64,000 nucleotides of DNA. Source: Erythrophleum ivorense (lineage: Eukaryota > Streptophyta > Magnoliopsida > Fabales > Fabaceae). Shown here piece after piece: positions 1 to 13,079 of the stretch; position 1 is the first letter of the stretch; every line of letters begins with the position of its first letter. The stretch spans positions 196,001 to 260,000 of the forward strand of contig JAIUCV010000004.1 in the NCBI GenBank assembly GCA_026724425.1, written 5' to 3'. Position numbers and translations under genes: made by a program. The notes under the pieces are model-generated. The model ran no database searches, was not told the origin of the DNA, and was given only the letters and a program-made list of their open reading frames with translations.

Positions 1-1623
1 CAAACATGCTTGAAAATAAAAATACTACGTCAAAATTTTATTATGTCTGCAAGCATGTTTAATAGGATTTTAACAATTCTATTAATTTCACAATCATTTA
101 CTTTTACCGTTTTATAATCTCATACAGCTTATTTACCTGTATCACGCTCAACAAGATAAATTTATTTATTTAATTAAAATTACAATAATAAACCAGTTTG
201 CACAGACATGAAAAAATCTTGAATTACCTGTTCTCTTTTAGCTCACAAGTAGTCACACGGTAAGAAAATCTAAGCAGTAAGAGCTTTTAATGAAAATCTA
301 CAAAAGTCACACATATACAAAAACATCAATATATAATTTAAAACTACTTATATATTATCCTAAACTACTTTAAAATTATTCTAAAACTACTTTAGAAACT
401 TAAAAGTTATTATAGAGAATCTAACATTCTCTTTCAAATCTATATTTTATATTTTAATTAATTCATTAGAATAGTCAATTTTATATTAACTTAAATTTAC
501 AAAAGTTTCCAAATTCCTAAATCTTAATTTTCTCATCTAAAATTTATAATTTACATATATAAATATAAATTAAATTTATATTCCCAAATTCACACACACA
601 TATATCTATGTATAAAAATTTATATTAAATTTATATTCATAAATTCATATTATATACATACCTACAAATATATATATAATTATATTTATTTATTTATTTT
701 AAAAAAATAAAGGGATGAAATGATGCGTTTCTACATAAGAATATATATATATATATGTATTATAATTACATATATATATAAGGGATGAAGGTTGTATATA
801 TACCTATATATATATTTATTTAATTCACAAAAGGACGAAAAGATACATATTGCATATCACTTTTATTGAATAGTGCGTAGGGTGTGTTTATATATATACA
901 TATATATATATGTATATATATATATATAATCATATGAAACAAAGAACAAAAACTACTCTCGTACCTGGTGTGGAGATGTATGTTCGAAGAGGGATTGAAA
1001 GAACAAGTTAGAATTACTTGAAGAAAGACTTCTGGCGACGTGAGAGAGAGCAGACGGATGGAGGAGTGAAAAATAAGGAATATGTTAGATTTTAGATATA
1101 TATATATATATATCTTATTAGTTATTATTATTATTATTATATTTTAAAATTTTATTGGATATTAAAACTAACTTTAAGTTATCTATCGGATAATTTGAAA
1201 TATTTTAAAATTAACTAAGGATATATATATATATCTTATTAGTTTTTATTACTATTATATTTTAAAATTCTATTGGCTATTAAAACTAACTTTAAGTTAT
1301 CTATCGGATAATTTGAAATAGATATATATATCTTATTAGTTTTTATTTTATTATATTAGTTATTAAAACTAACTTTAAGTTAACTCTCGGATAATTTGAA
1401 ATATTTTAAAATTAACTAAAGATATATATATATATATCTTATTAGTTTTTTTTTTTACTTTTAAATCTTTGGCTTTTTAAAAAAAAATTATATATATAAA
1501 TAAATTTTTAAATAAGTGAAAATTTGACTTTTCTCTTATCCTATCATGTACCATGCTCTTTAAGCCTAATATTTAATCTTATATCCTTTCTTAAAGTCAC
1601 TAACACTTTTTGAGGGTGTTACA
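1..1623 (-). mobile_element. Partial Gypsy-like LTR, cut by the window edge
   Basis: The reverse complement of this block matches 44126-45750 over its whole length with moderate divergence. Its 5' end, reading leftwards from 1623, is TGTAACACCCTCAAAAAGTG, the same TGTAACA terminus as the copy at 44126. The remainder of the LTR lies left of the window. Bases 1085-1450 hold phased tandem copies of a roughly 100-130 bp unit, each ending in a (TA)n run. The DNA right of 1623 has no purine-rich tract when read on the minus strand, so this is probably not a 3' LTR joined to its internal region; a solo LTR or a 5' LTR fits better. No coding sequence is visible. Confidence 0.8.
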
Positions 1624-4600
1624 TATTATATTCTTTATGCATGATTGAATGGGAGATGAGCTATTGGGATTCTTTGAATCTCACTCTCTTTTCTCCAATA
1701 TCCTAATATGCTAGGTGGAGCCAATGAACAAGGAAATGGGAGCTACCAAGTGGGAAGATGAAACCTTGACCCTAAAACTCTTAATTTTGCTTATGTTGGA
1801 ACCAAAGGAATGGCATATGATGTAATTTTTTGATAGAATTGATAGACAATGAATGGAACATGTGTAATTATCCTAATAGATGATGTATGTATGAAAATTG
1901 ATGATGAATGGAATGGTAGCCACGTTTTTGCTGCACTTTAGCTTCCCCAAAAGCTCTCAACGAGCTCTACATGTCTGCCAAATTTTACGGAGAAATTCCT
2001 TCATTTGGTCAGAATGTGCTATAGGGTGCCATTTAGGTTATTTTGATGCATTTTAATGGTGCAAAAGTGTCCAAAATTGGTGTGTTTCACTCACTTGTAT
2101 GAGTTCCAAACCACTTTCTTGGATGGTTTTGGCTTGTATTAGTGTAATTAAATATGTGAATGTGATGTATGAGCTCACATGGTCTACATGACACTGAATG
2201 AAATTTTTATACACGACGCAACATAAAGAAACATATTATTTTTAATCCTTTTTCCTTACTCCTTCATAGAATTGATGATGTAAAGCATGGGAATGTTATG
2301 AAATAAGCTAGAATATATGGTGTTACATTTATGCTAAAAATAATTCTAGAAAGAAACAAATGCTTTTAGCCATTGAAAATCTATAGAACAGTGACTGAAC
2401 TCAGGGGACACTACTGCTACTGACAGAAAACTTAAAAAATGCATAACGTTTTGCTCAGACCTTCAAATGGGGTGATCTTGGTGGCCACAAAAAGCTTATA
2501 ACCTCTAATTTATTCTTGTAAAATTTCAAAAGCATTGGAAATTATTTGCCTATTGAATGACACAGAACACAAACATGCCAGTGTGAACAGTGCACATACC
2601 AAAACTAATTGAAAATCCCAACTTTAAAAATTCATAATTAAATCCAAAAAAATTGAAATCCAACAAAATTTACCATTACAGAAAGCTCTAGATGTCCACC
2701 CCATGGTAAAAATAATTTTAGCTAGTGAATCATTAAGAGGAGAACATTTGACATCTGAAAAGCCACTAAGGTTACTACTGTATGGGCTACTGGTTCAGAT
2801 TACTGATATGAACTTTCAAAATTCATAACTAATTCTATAAAAATTAAAATCATACACATTCAGTCATTCTGGAAAGCTACAGATATGCATAGTGCATAAG
2901 ATGAGGAAAGCAAAAAAGTAGCTTCCAGAGTTAGTCAAATGAACTATTATCCAGTAAATATTTGCCCTGACTGAAAGATAGAAAGATCCCCACATGCTAG
3001 CCTATGTATTCAAAAAAAGGTCGGGTGCAATCTTTACATGAAATAAGTGGTACAACATTCTCCAATGATCGAAACTGTAAAAATAACTAGCATCCCACCA
3101 GAGCTTAATAGTATTTAGTGGTAGTAGCTCTTCGATGCAAATATGAAAACGAGTTTAATGAGTTCCCTTGGTCCCCGAGATGCCAAATGAAAAATTTTAC
3201 TCATAAAGAAATGCATCTTGGTCCATGACTCCCTATGCCACTATATTATTTCTATAAAAATTATATGAAATGAGGCATGGGAATTGCAACAATTGAGTCT
3301 TAGAAGTATGGTGTTACAGTTCACATCTCCATCAAGCTATCGTTTAATGTCATCAACGTCTTTGTTGCGACGTCCTTCCTTCTCTTCACTAGGTAGTGTA
3401 ATACAGGGCTCAAAATCACAATTTTTTGTAATGTCACCCACCTTTTTACACCGCCATTAGAGGCCTTGGGTCCCCAGAAAATCAAGCTTTGAAGCTGTCT
3501 TTCTTCTTTCCTTCTTTAGGTCGCAAGCGACCTTCAAAAAGAAGTTTCATTGGGTGTTCTTAAAGTGTGGTAACCACACTTCCTTGTTTAAGATGATTTC
3601 TAAGCTTAATATTTGATTTGACACTGATAGGATAAATCGAGTATGGATGTTGTGATGGGAGCAGTAAACTTAAGCTAAATTTGGCACGTTTGATATCAGA
3701 TGATGAATTTAATTAAATTGTGAATATCAGTAGTCAATTAAGTTGTCAAAGTATTAATTTCATGTTAATTGTATTCATAGATAGTTTGACAATAACTGCA
3801 ATCAAGATTTTGGTTCTAAGTTAGTGACATAAAAGTTCACTATCCTCGTTATTGTTTGTGAGTAGATAACATATCTATAATGCATTTTTATATTTTCAAA
3901 ATATTATTATCTAACTTCGTAATTCAATTAGCTATCTCTTGGGATAAGCTTTTTGATTGAGATCTCCCTTGAACCAAGTGAGTTGATAAATGAAGAGAAA
4001 AAATTGAATTTTTATGATTGCTTAAAGTTAATTACAAGATCAAAATGTGACATTATATTGAAATATTTCAAGTTCATTAAATGCTTTACAATTATCTTTA
4101 TGAGTAATGTGTCCAAAGCTTTGATATTATTCTCATAATGTACTAATGATGGAGAATTGATTTGGAAATAGATTACGGAAGGAAATAGGAAATTTCTATC
4201 TAATATGTTCATGGCCTTAATGAGAAATTAAATGGCGTCATGGTTATTGAACTGCATCTCTTATTTTCCTTTTCTTCTAAACTTGATTTTTTATTGTATT
4301 TACATTTATAATTGTATGAAATGATTTTATAAGGAGGAACCTTGTTTAGAATGTTATAGTTAATAGCAACACCTGTTAGTTCTTGGTACATTTTAGCCAA
4401 AACTTTAACTAACAGTGGAAAGGTAATACTAGCTTGATGTAGAAGTTAACACATGGATTGTTTGGATGGTTTCTTTGTTTCTATTTGGTTAGTTACCCTT
4501 ATGAGCTATGTGCATTTGTATTTGGTTTTATTAGAGAGTTCTCCTATTAATTATGTTCTTAAACATTTCTTACATGAGTTTGCACTCTCTTTTTTTTTTT

Positions 4601-6194
4601 TGTTACATAATAAATTAATTGCACTGTTTATAGTAGTTTCTGTATTTCCCTTAAGTTTTCATGTATATAAGTTTTATTTTGCAAGTGTGATAATTTAATA
4701 CTTACGTAAATCTCTTTCCAGTAATGCTACTTTTATTTTCTTGTTAACATGATAAACTTTATACATATTTTTCTCTCAATAAGCTTACTTTTTTTTATTA
4801 ACATAATAAATTTTATGTGTTTTCTCTCTAATAAACTTTTATTTCCTTGTTATTGTGATAAATTTTATATGTGATTTTCTCTTTAACAAGCTCACTTTTA
4901 TTCTTTTGTTAACATAATATTTTATTTAAATTTATTTTCATTAAAACACTTATGCCTTTGTTTGTCCCAATTCTCATTATGGTGTATATTATTTCATCAC
5001 AGAGTTCTCAAATCCACCCCCCTGGTTTTACACGTTTCAAGTAATCATGTAGAACTCAATATGTTGTCTATAGCATAGTTCGTGTTGTGACAGCTTGGTA
5101 AGCCCAACATTTATTTGTGTGGACTTGTAATGTTTTTTGGTTCTTTTAAAGATTTTGGGATTGTAACTCTGTTAACTCACAAGCAAGATCTTGCCTACGT
5201 AGTTGATATTTTGATTTGTTATGTTTGATATAATAGAATTTGAGAGTGGAGCTCTCCTATGATGGTATTTGTAAGTTTGACTAGGTTTAGATTGTCGTAA
5301 AAATTTAGAATAATCCAATATTCAAGAGATGCTCTATTGAAATTTTTGAAAAATTATTGGAATGAAATTTGACAAAATTGGCCCATTTATAGAGCTGCAT
5401 AGCTAAGTGTGCAAGCTAATGAAAGTGAGATTAATTTGGTATTCTGTGCTGGTCATTCTTTCTGCAGAGGGGGTGACATTCTCTTGCAGTTCCTCCAGGC
5501 CTTTTTCTCCCCCTCTCAAAATCCTTAAAAAATGTTTCTCCCAACACTATCCTTTCTATTTTGGAATCCTTCATACCTTCATCGAAGGCCTTCCTTTACC
5601 TCCTTTGTCAACCACACCTTTGATTCCTCTTCCTTTTACTAATTTGCCATCATTTGGGTTTAAGCTCTGCCTCTGCTCAAAGTCCACTGAAGCTCATTAT
5701 TCCTCTTTTATCTTTCCTTAAAATCTACACTGTCAAATCTTTTCTCTTCATTCAGACCTATCTCCTTTCCTCTTGTCATCAATTACTCAAACTAGTAAGT
5801 TTAACACTTTCAACTCCCTTCACTCGCCTTCAAATCCATTCCCCCTCCCAAATTTGCTCCCTTTTAGAACCTTACAATGATACCATATCCCTCATTCAAT
5901 AACCACTAAATGGCTTGCTAGAACTCTAATGTCTTCTTCTTGAATTTTGTTTTGCTATCTAAAGTTCACCGAAGATGAAGTTTTAACCTTTGTCGCCCAT
6001 TAGGAATGATAAGTTTCTCCTTTGATAAAAGCCTCCTCATTTTTTACTTATGCAAAAGGTCCAATGATATCTCATAGTATTGGCTCTTGTAACAATAATT
6101 TCCTATTAGCTTTGTCACTAGCAATGAAAATTTGAAAAACTTGCTTGTTGGGTCTTGTTTACCTCCCCCATTAAGAGTGGCAAGGTAATTCAGC
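1624..6194. other. Intergenic DNA without a recognisable gene
   Basis: No open reading frame here resembles a known protein. The first 1.7 kb (1624-3340) reads like non-coding retroelement-derived sequence, but I found no second copy in the window to prove it. The stretch 5440-5900 is strikingly pyrimidine-rich on the plus strand and gives two short overlapping reading frames (5407-5721 and 5654-5902) of low complexity that I do not regard as genes. Confidence 0.6.
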
Positions 6195-6410
6195 ATATTT
6201 AAGCTTTGAAGAACTTTAAAAATATTAATTGTTCAGCCTATTAAAAAACACTCGTAGACTTATATTGTTTTAATTGTGTCCTTTGTTATTCTATTTTTTT
6301 AATTTTGTATTGTTTTTAGTTATTATTTCGTGTTATTTATTTATTTTACTTTTTTGTGAATAGTGAAAATTTTATGAATTTTTGTTTTTAATTTAACCTA
6401 AAAACAAAAA
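6195..6410 (+). repeat. Direct repeat A, left copy
   Basis: This stretch of about 215 bp recurs at 9292-9535 in the same orientation. Shared segments include the blocks around 6310-6345 and 9410-9440 (TTTTTAGTTATTATTTCGTG) and the TTTATGAATTTTTGTTTTT-like tail. The copies are clearly diverged. They could be terminal repeats of an old element of about 3.1-3.3 kb or a local duplication. Confidence 0.6.
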
Positions 6411-9291
6411 ACCACGATTTATCATCGGCGAGACCTAAGGATAAGATCATCAGGATATGCGATCTAATTTATGCCATGTACACATAAATAAACTAATTTT
6501 TCATTAAAATAGAGTTTAGTAGGAGAAGCTATTCCTAATTATTAGTATCATCAACCATTAAGCATAATATCAATGCCAATACTTGCTGCATTTATTACCA
6601 TTAATATATAAAATGACTTTTGCCCTCTCTTAAGGGCTATGGTCCTAAAGCAAATTATATATATATATATATTAAATAAAAGTAAAATTAACCTCATCAC
6701 ATAACTATTTTCATCAGATTTGCAAACTCCATTTAGACTAGAGATCAAATCTTCGCATTAGTGAAAAACTAAAATTAGATCATTTCGTAACAATTGCTTA
6801 AATTACTTTAATTTTTGCAGAACTTGAAGGGCCAGTGAATCCGTCCCAACCTGAATTGTTTAGGCTAGGTTGAGACGAGGAAAAAATGAAGAAAGGGACA
6901 AACAGGGAAAAAGGACTAGGGATGGAACATCAGGTCGAGACAAATTTTGAGATGAACCTTTCAACCATTTTGTTCCAACTTGACCCGATACATTTAATAA
7001 ACTTTTTTTTTAAAAAGCTTTTTTAGGTTTTGATCAATTGATGCTTAGATTTTGTTTCAGTCCTCCCTCACCATCAGATGCATGAAGCCACAAAAAGAAC
7101 CACAGACGATAGTCATGGCACTCTCTCCCTCAGATCTATGATTCCATGACAGACGACACTCCCACAGCCACTCTGGTGAATCATTGCACTAAGTATGGTC
7201 TGTCTAGCATCTGTTTCACTCTGGTTACTAGTCTTTGCTGTCCATTATATTTGCCTCTCACGATGACTCGCTAGCCTCTCCCTTTCAAGTCTTGTCTCTC
7301 TTTAAGCTCGTAATCTCTTGATCTCTCTCGTCTTCTTCTTCAATCTTTGGTGAGTTAGAGAGTCTCTCATCTATTGTTTGGAAAATTTCTACAGAGAGTC
7401 TCTCATCCTTACTAGTCTCTATAGAAATTTTCATCCATTGTTTCGATTAATTTTGGCATTTGGAAGCTTTAAATTGATAAAATTCTATTGTATGCTAGTC
7501 TTCCTCTCAAATGCTAGCTCTAGCTAAATTTTCTTGTGTCTTTACTATTGTATTGTTTTTCTTTGTGTTGTACCAAATTGCTACCTTTCTTCACTATCTA
7601 AAGGGAATGTTGTTGCATAAAATAAGTGTAGATGAATTGAACCATATCAAATTCTAGTAAAAGAGACTTACTTTAAAATGGGGTTGGTTGCTCATAAGAT
7701 CATGAATCCTTTTTATCTTGCATTTTCATCATCTAATCTAATAAAATCACAAGTCTAAATATCTCAGAATAACCCTAGTAAGCAGCATAATATGCCTTGA
7801 GATCATGAATCCTTTCCGATAAAGTTGCAACATTTATAGGTTATATCTCAGAATAAACCTAATAAGTAGCTTAATGTGCTCTCATAAACTTGTTACTTCT
7901 CAACAAGAAATTCATGGTTAAGCAATAGGATCTTCCAATGGCAACAATTAACAAATAGCAAAAATCATTCATAGAAGTAGCATAATAAGGGAAGAGGCAA
8001 AAATGAAACATACAACCTTACCTGTACTATATATATATAGGTGTTTAAAGGCAAAGTTGAGGATGTTGAATTGCCTAAGAAAGTAGATATTCTAATCTCT
8101 AAGCCAATGGGTACGTTCATATTCTACTTTTTATATTCAATCTGGATAATGATGTTGATATTCTATGTATGAATGGCATAAATTTATTGTCAATAGATTT
8201 TTTTTTGTTCCCTACATTTATAAGCCTAAAGGCTACTCAAGTGCTATATATATATATATATGGGATTGGTTATGGTTTATAAATTTGGAAATGCCCCGAT
8301 TTATATGAGACTTAACATAAAATGTTTTGACCTTTGTTCGGTTGATTCCAAGTCAAGAACTTTTCTCCATTGGTGTGTAGGCACCTTGTTAGTTAATGAA
8401 AGAATGTTGGAGTCTTATGTCATTGCCAGAGACATGTTTCTCATTTCTTATAATTCTATTTATGTTTTATTTGTTTTGTCATTTGTGAAATATGAACATT
8501 AGTACTTAACACCTCCTCTTAAACCAAAAAGAAAAAAAAATGAGAATCTTATTCTGATGTAACTTTGTTTTTCCTTTTTGTAGGGATTCTTTATATGTAG
8601 AAGCTAAGCAAAAACAGTTTAAGAAGGCATTTTTTTATTTTTTTTTTTCTTTTGTAACATGCCTTATGAACATTATAATTGTTTTTCCACTAAAAGTTCA
8701 TTAGACTTGTGTTTTTGGTATAGGCCATTAAGAATTCTCAAAAGAGAGACAGGACGACCCCTATTACGTGTTATAAGTTGCTAAAATTAATATCATTCAT
8801 TCTTTTTAGTTGTTCTTCATAGTATATCTTGCTTCCCTTTTGTCAATAAGGGCGTAGCTTTGCTTAATTGCCTTTGCAATAAAATATAGACCACGACTAA
8901 ATATTAGCTTGTAAGTTTTTGTTTGGAATTTATTATGAAACAATACCCATATTTTGGTTTTCTATCTAGTTTATTAAAATAGTAAGTAGTAGATCAATGG
9001 AAGTTTTTTCCTTATTCCGTCCCAGCCTAATTTATTGGGTCGGGCTAGGCTGGGACAAGACTCAAGCCATGAATTCAATCCTGAATCCCAAATCGAGATA
9101 GGCTTTAGACTAAAACTATTTTCAGTCCATTCTGTCTTATGCATAGCTTTACTTTTGATCAGGCCTAAATGATTTTTTTAATTCCCCTTCCTTTTTTAAA
9201 TCTTGAAATCTTGGTCCAATTTTCTCAAATCTTACCATTTCTTTAGTTTTGGTTATAAAAGAAAAGATTTTTTTTTTGGTTATATATATAT
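6411..9291. other. Repeat-derived DNA between direct repeats, possibly an old hAT-like element
   Basis: No intact gene is seen. Two short related segments, near 6838-6880 and 9018-9062, both contain a CCCA(A/G)CCT..GGCTAGG(T/C)TG(A/G)GAC-type motif of the kind common in plant hAT-like repeats. The part 7045-7370 is CT-rich and resembles a leader region. The only longer frame (8260-8502) matches nothing I recognise. The hAT assignment is inference. Confidence 0.35.
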
Positions 9292-9535
9292 AAGTTGAGG
9301 AACTTTTGAAAATATCGACTGTTCAAGCTTATTACAAAACATTAGTGCCCTTATATTATTCTGATTGTGCCCTTTGTTTTTCTATTATTTTTTAGTGTTT
9401 TTATTTAATTGTTTTTAGTTATTATTTCGTGTTATCTATTATTATTATTATTATTATTTTAACTTTTCGGTGGAAAGCGTTAATTTCATGAATTTTTGTT
9501 TTTAACAATTAAAAATTTTTAATTTAACCCAATAA
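9292..9535 (+). repeat. Direct repeat A, right copy
   Basis: Partner of 6195-6410, with an added (ATT)n expansion at about 9436-9460. It ends only some 100 bp before the probable transcribed leader of the RraA-like gene, so an old insertion or duplication may have replaced that gene's distal promoter. Confidence 0.6.
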
Positions 9536-9599
9536 AAGACCCCCAGGGTCCACCAGCTGCAAGCCCCGAGGGGTAAGGCTGCGAACTGATTATATCAAT

Positions 9600-9694
9600 C
9601 AAGATTGAACCGAGCCTCGTGTGAAGGCGATGGCGATCTGAAGATATTCAAGCGAAATAAAATCGACTAGTTTCCTTCCTCGCTTCTCGTCCGG
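9600..9694 (+). other. Probable 5' leader exon of the RraA-like gene
   Basis: GC-rich sequence ending in a good donor site (CCGG|GTAAGC, exon end 9694). The matching acceptor is either TTTTGCAG at 10078 or GGTTGCAG at 10393. An upstream ATG at about 9628 is followed at once by an in-frame TGA, so it would encode only a three-residue peptide. The transcription start is not determined. Confidence 0.55.
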
Positions 9695-10061
9695 GTAAGC
9701 TTCAGACTTCGTTACCCTCTTCTTTGTTTCTCTTTAGTCAGATGCCACTGACATTGAGTTCGCCGAGTTGTTTGAATCTCGAACCTCGTCAACTATACGA
9801 TTCTTGAACGAATAGATTTACAATTCGCTGAATGTTTCGTACTTTTAAGCTAGCCTGAACCTTCTGTTGCATGTTTTACTTCATTAGTGACTATTTTTTC
9901 ATTCATTTTCCGTAAATTGTAGCACCTACTTTTCACATGATTTCTCTTTTGGTAAAATTTTTTATAGCGCTTTCAAGCACTCGCTTAAATCTTAACCTCC
10001 CAAATCTTATTAGCTCTGCGTATTAGAGTTGGAGCAGAGCATCCTTCAAAGTGCAGTACGC

Positions 10062-10227
10062 ATGTCTTTCTTTTGCAGAAGCTCTTCACTCACCATCACC
10101 AGATTAAGAAATTCAATTATTTTCCTTTCCTATCATGGAAGCTTGAGGCCCAGCAGGAGCAGCCCCTTCCTACACTCACTTGTTTCACCTCCTTTAGCCT
10201 GTAACATTAATTCTAGATTTGGTAAAG
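10062..10227 (+). other. Possible alternative N-terminal coding exon of the RraA-like gene
   Basis: An open frame from ATG 10062 (MSFFCRSSSLTITRLRNS...) runs to a strong donor AAAG|GTGAGT at 10227/10228. Joining it to the acceptor at 10393/10394 keeps the frame into the aldolase CDS through a short GCMRN linker. The predicted peptide of about 55 residues is rich in Ser, Arg and Leu and poor in acidic residues, as organelle-targeting peptides are. Against coding use, the ATG lies inside a good acceptor tract (CTTTCTTTTGCAG, 10066-10078), and splicing there would turn the rest into a leader exon. Confidence 0.35.
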
Positions 10228-10410
10228 GTGAGTTTGTGTCTTCCTTTGCTCATGCCCCCTCTTCCCCCTCCTTGGGTCTTCCCACTTTCATGCGGTGGTC
10301 TTGGTGAAATTTTCATCCCACAGTTGCGGGTCGAGAGTTGCAGCAGCCACAATTGGAAACCATCTGAATATATATTTAATTGTGTGGTTGCAGCGGGCTG
10401 CATGCGTAAT

Positions 10411-10911
10411 ATGGCCTCTTTAGCAACCGCAGAGATCTGTGATACAAATGCATCACATATAGCAAGTGGTGATTTGCGTGTATTGCAACCAATCTTCCAG
10501 ACTTATGGTCAGTCTCGAGCATTCTCGGGCCCCATTGTTACTCTGAAGGTGTTTGAGGACAATGTGCTGGTAAGGGAGGCTCTTGAAAAGAAGGGGGACG
10601 GAAGAGTTCTAGTGATAGATGGAGGAGGAAGCATGAGATGTGCTTTGGTGGGAGGAAATTTGGGGCAGTTGGCACAAAACATGGGGTGGGCTGGGATTGT
10701 GGTGAATGGGTGCATTAGAGACGTGGATGAGATCAATGGATGTGACATTGGCGTGAGAGCCTTGGCGTCTCACCCACTGAAATCAAACAAGAAAGGCACA
10801 GGCGAAAAGCATGTTTCTGTTTATGTTGCAGGATCTCTGATTCGTGATGGAGAGTGGTTGTACGCAGATAATGACGGTATCCTTGTATCCAAGCTTGAGT
10901 TGTCAATCTGA
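10411..10911 (+). CDS. RraA-like / HMG aldolase-like protein
   Basis: The CDS encodes 166 aa from ATG 10411 to TGA 10911. It belongs to the RraA-like family, which in plants is annotated as 4-hydroxy-4-methyl-2-oxoglutarate/4-carboxy-4-hydroxy-2-oxoadipate aldolase-like; family members make a small trimeric fold and cleave 2-oxo acids with a divalent metal. Diagnostic stretches are TAEICD at the N-terminus, DGGGSMRCALVGGNLGQLA and GWAGIVVNGCIRDVDEI, which include the G-G-x(n)-R-D active-site region, and ADNDGILVS near the C-terminus. The length equals the usual plant form of about 166 aa. An in-frame ATG nine bases upstream (10402) is an alternative start; I chose 10411 because plant homologues begin MA-x-LATAEICD-like. 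The CDS sits in one exon just after an acceptor at 10393. Whether the plant enzyme has this activity in vivo is not shown by sequence. Confidence 0.93.
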   Translation: MASLATAEICDTNASHIASGDLRVLQPIFQTYGQSRAFSGPIVTLKVFEDNVLVREALEKKGDGRVLVIDGGGSMRCALVGGNLGQLAQNMGWAGIVVNGCIRDVDEINGCDIGVRALASHPLKSNKKGTGEKHVSVYVAGSLIRDGEWLYADNDGILVSKLELSI

Positions 10912-10947
10912 AGCAGCACCAACTCTTTCTATTCATAATGCTTTTTA

Positions 10948-10953
10948 AATAAA
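10948..10953 (+). terminator. Candidate poly(A) signal of the RraA-like gene
   Basis: AATAAA, 37 bases after the stop codon. Plant signals are loose, so this is only a candidate for the near-upstream element. Confidence 0.45.
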
Positions 10954-11374
10954 CATTACTGGCTAGAATTTTTGCATTGGTCATTTGATTCTCATATCCT
11001 TCATTAACACCCATTTTGAATGTCATATTGTTCCTCGTGAGCAAATAAGGTCGAGGCTGTACATTATCGTGAGATCCTTCTGTCGTCGTAATTTGAAAAC
11101 CATAGATGATTAAGGACGAATTGAGGAAGAAATAATTTGGTGGGTGTCTACAAGTATTGTTGCATCTGAAATACAAGCATTGACGCATGTAGTATTGTTG
11201 CATCTGAATTTGACAAATGATTTAAGTCGTTTGTGTGTTTGTTGTATTTTGTTGTGCCTATAAAGCTGTGTAGACATTATTGTTTTCAAATTCCAATATA
11301 ATCATTCATGTAGTGGCCATAAATCTTAATGGTTGACCAAGATGAATGATAATACAATCATGAAAAAAAAAAAA

Positions 11375-11700
11375 ATACCCCTCTCAACTTTGAGACAGTC
11401 CCTTCAATACACTAATGATTTAAGCCCTTTAAGATTTGAGCCTTTCTGTTTATTTCTTTCTTAGCTTTGTCAATAGAAATGTCACATTAAATTCTGTAGT
11501 TTGAGACCTGGCATATTCTCATTCATCTCGAAAGAACGCATTAATGATGACAGCGTGACATTTACACTAATGCAGTTAACAAAGAAATGAATAGAAGGGA
11601 GTAATCGTTGAGGGATGATTTTTTTTTTATTTTGAAAATTGAAGGGATGTTTCCAAACAATTTAAAATTGAAGGGGATATTTGCCTTTTTCCTTACAATC
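11375..11700. mobile_element. MITE-like repeat
   Basis: The left edge reads AATACCCCTCTCAACTTTGA and the right edge, reverse-complemented, reads AAATATCCCCTTCAATTTTA, giving imperfect inverted ends around about 300 bp of non-coding DNA; further CCCTTCAA-type motifs repeat inward on both sides. This resembles small non-autonomous DNA transposons that are common near plant genes. No clean target duplication was identified. Confidence 0.4.
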
Positions 11701-13079
11701 ATCTTGACAAATTTTGCATAACAAGTCGTGGACACGATGGAATCATATTATACTTTTATGAGAAAAATTATCGATTAATTTGCTGGGCAAGTTACATAAG
11801 AAATACATATTGGATAGCCTTGAAACTTTCATTAACATAGAAAGAAAAATATGAAAGGGAAGATTTACTTTCGTGCTTAGTCATCTGTACAAGGTTTAAG
11901 AATCATTTCAGCAGCTAGTTAATATGCCATAATTGATTTTAAATAATTAGAATTAAATATAACCTGAACGTGAAAATATTCAATTGCTGTTCTCCCTCTA
12001 AAATTGGTCGGCATCAATGTGTTTTGTACTTTTTTTAATATTATTATTCTATCAAAGTTAGACTACAGTTGCTTGATTTATGGATATGCTCCTCCTTATC
12101 AGTTTCTGCTGAAGCCTGAAATGTCAGAAGCGTTGGGATGGGCTTTCGATGAAGCTCAGCAGTTGTAGTTCTTTGAGAGCTCCGGATATTCACTATGTGA
12201 ACTTGTCTGTATCACAAGGAGCCCTGTTCACGTAGACTACCCAATGTGCTTTAAAAACAAATGTTGGATCGATAACATGATTGGCTTCAAAGGAATAAAT
12301 ACCTCTTGACAAGAAAACAGGAAGATATGACACAAATATAAAAAAGAACTTGTTTTTTTACAAGAAAATGATTCATCTAATTGCGAGCTAAAAATGACAT
12401 TCCTTTTAATGCATAGCCAAATTATATATAGGATAACGGATAACCACAAGTAACTAGAAAGCCGAGCTGTATGGGATGTGAATAAGGAATGAGAATAGGT
12501 GGTTAAAACATGCAACTGCGTTTGTGGGTTACAAGTGTATGGCAGCTATGCATGTTATGCTTAGAGCTTAATCTGACATCCCATCACAACAGATTACTAT
12601 TAACTCGCCTCTGATTCTCCAACACGGTGGTTCATTTTGACACAAATGGCCTCAGCATCCCAAGATAGAGAGGAAAGGGAACAAATATGCATCATTTCCT
12701 TTTTTTTAATAATATATATAAATATCCAATTGTACAAAACAATTGATCATCTATCCTTCCGGGAATTTGTATGTATTAAACAGAAGTAAATGACAATTTA
12801 CTGGTATTAAAATTAATTACGAAACCAAACTGCGTGAGTCTGTGTCTGAAAAAGATTAAAGATCCGAGCTTTGTCTCTCTCTCTCTCTCTCTCTCTGTCA
12901 AAGATTCCATCCATTTTCCGGTCCACCACCATTACATAATCATCTCTCCTTTTCCCCTCCACCTTCCCCACAAAGTCCTTCTCGCTTTTACTTTTAATTA
13001 TTTATTAATAATGCTATAAAAATATTCAATTTCTTTTTGCAACTATTCTTCAACAACACAATCATTTCAATTTGGGATG
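11701..13079. other. Intergenic DNA between the RraA-like and WRKY genes
   Basis: No gene is visible. A (CT)n microsatellite lies at about 12874-12896, in the proximal promoter or distal leader of the WRKY gene, where CT repeats are frequent in plants. The short frames at 12237-12515 (-) and 12834-13019 (+) are low-complexity and not supported. Confidence 0.6.

Noticed and set aside
5407..5902. Two overlapping frames of 104 and 82 codons
   Set aside because: Pyrimidine-rich low-complexity translation, no homology, no splice context and no conserved motif.
10509..11203. Minus-strand frames over and after the RraA-like gene
   Set aside because: They are antisense shadows of the real CDS and its 3' region; their translations match no family.
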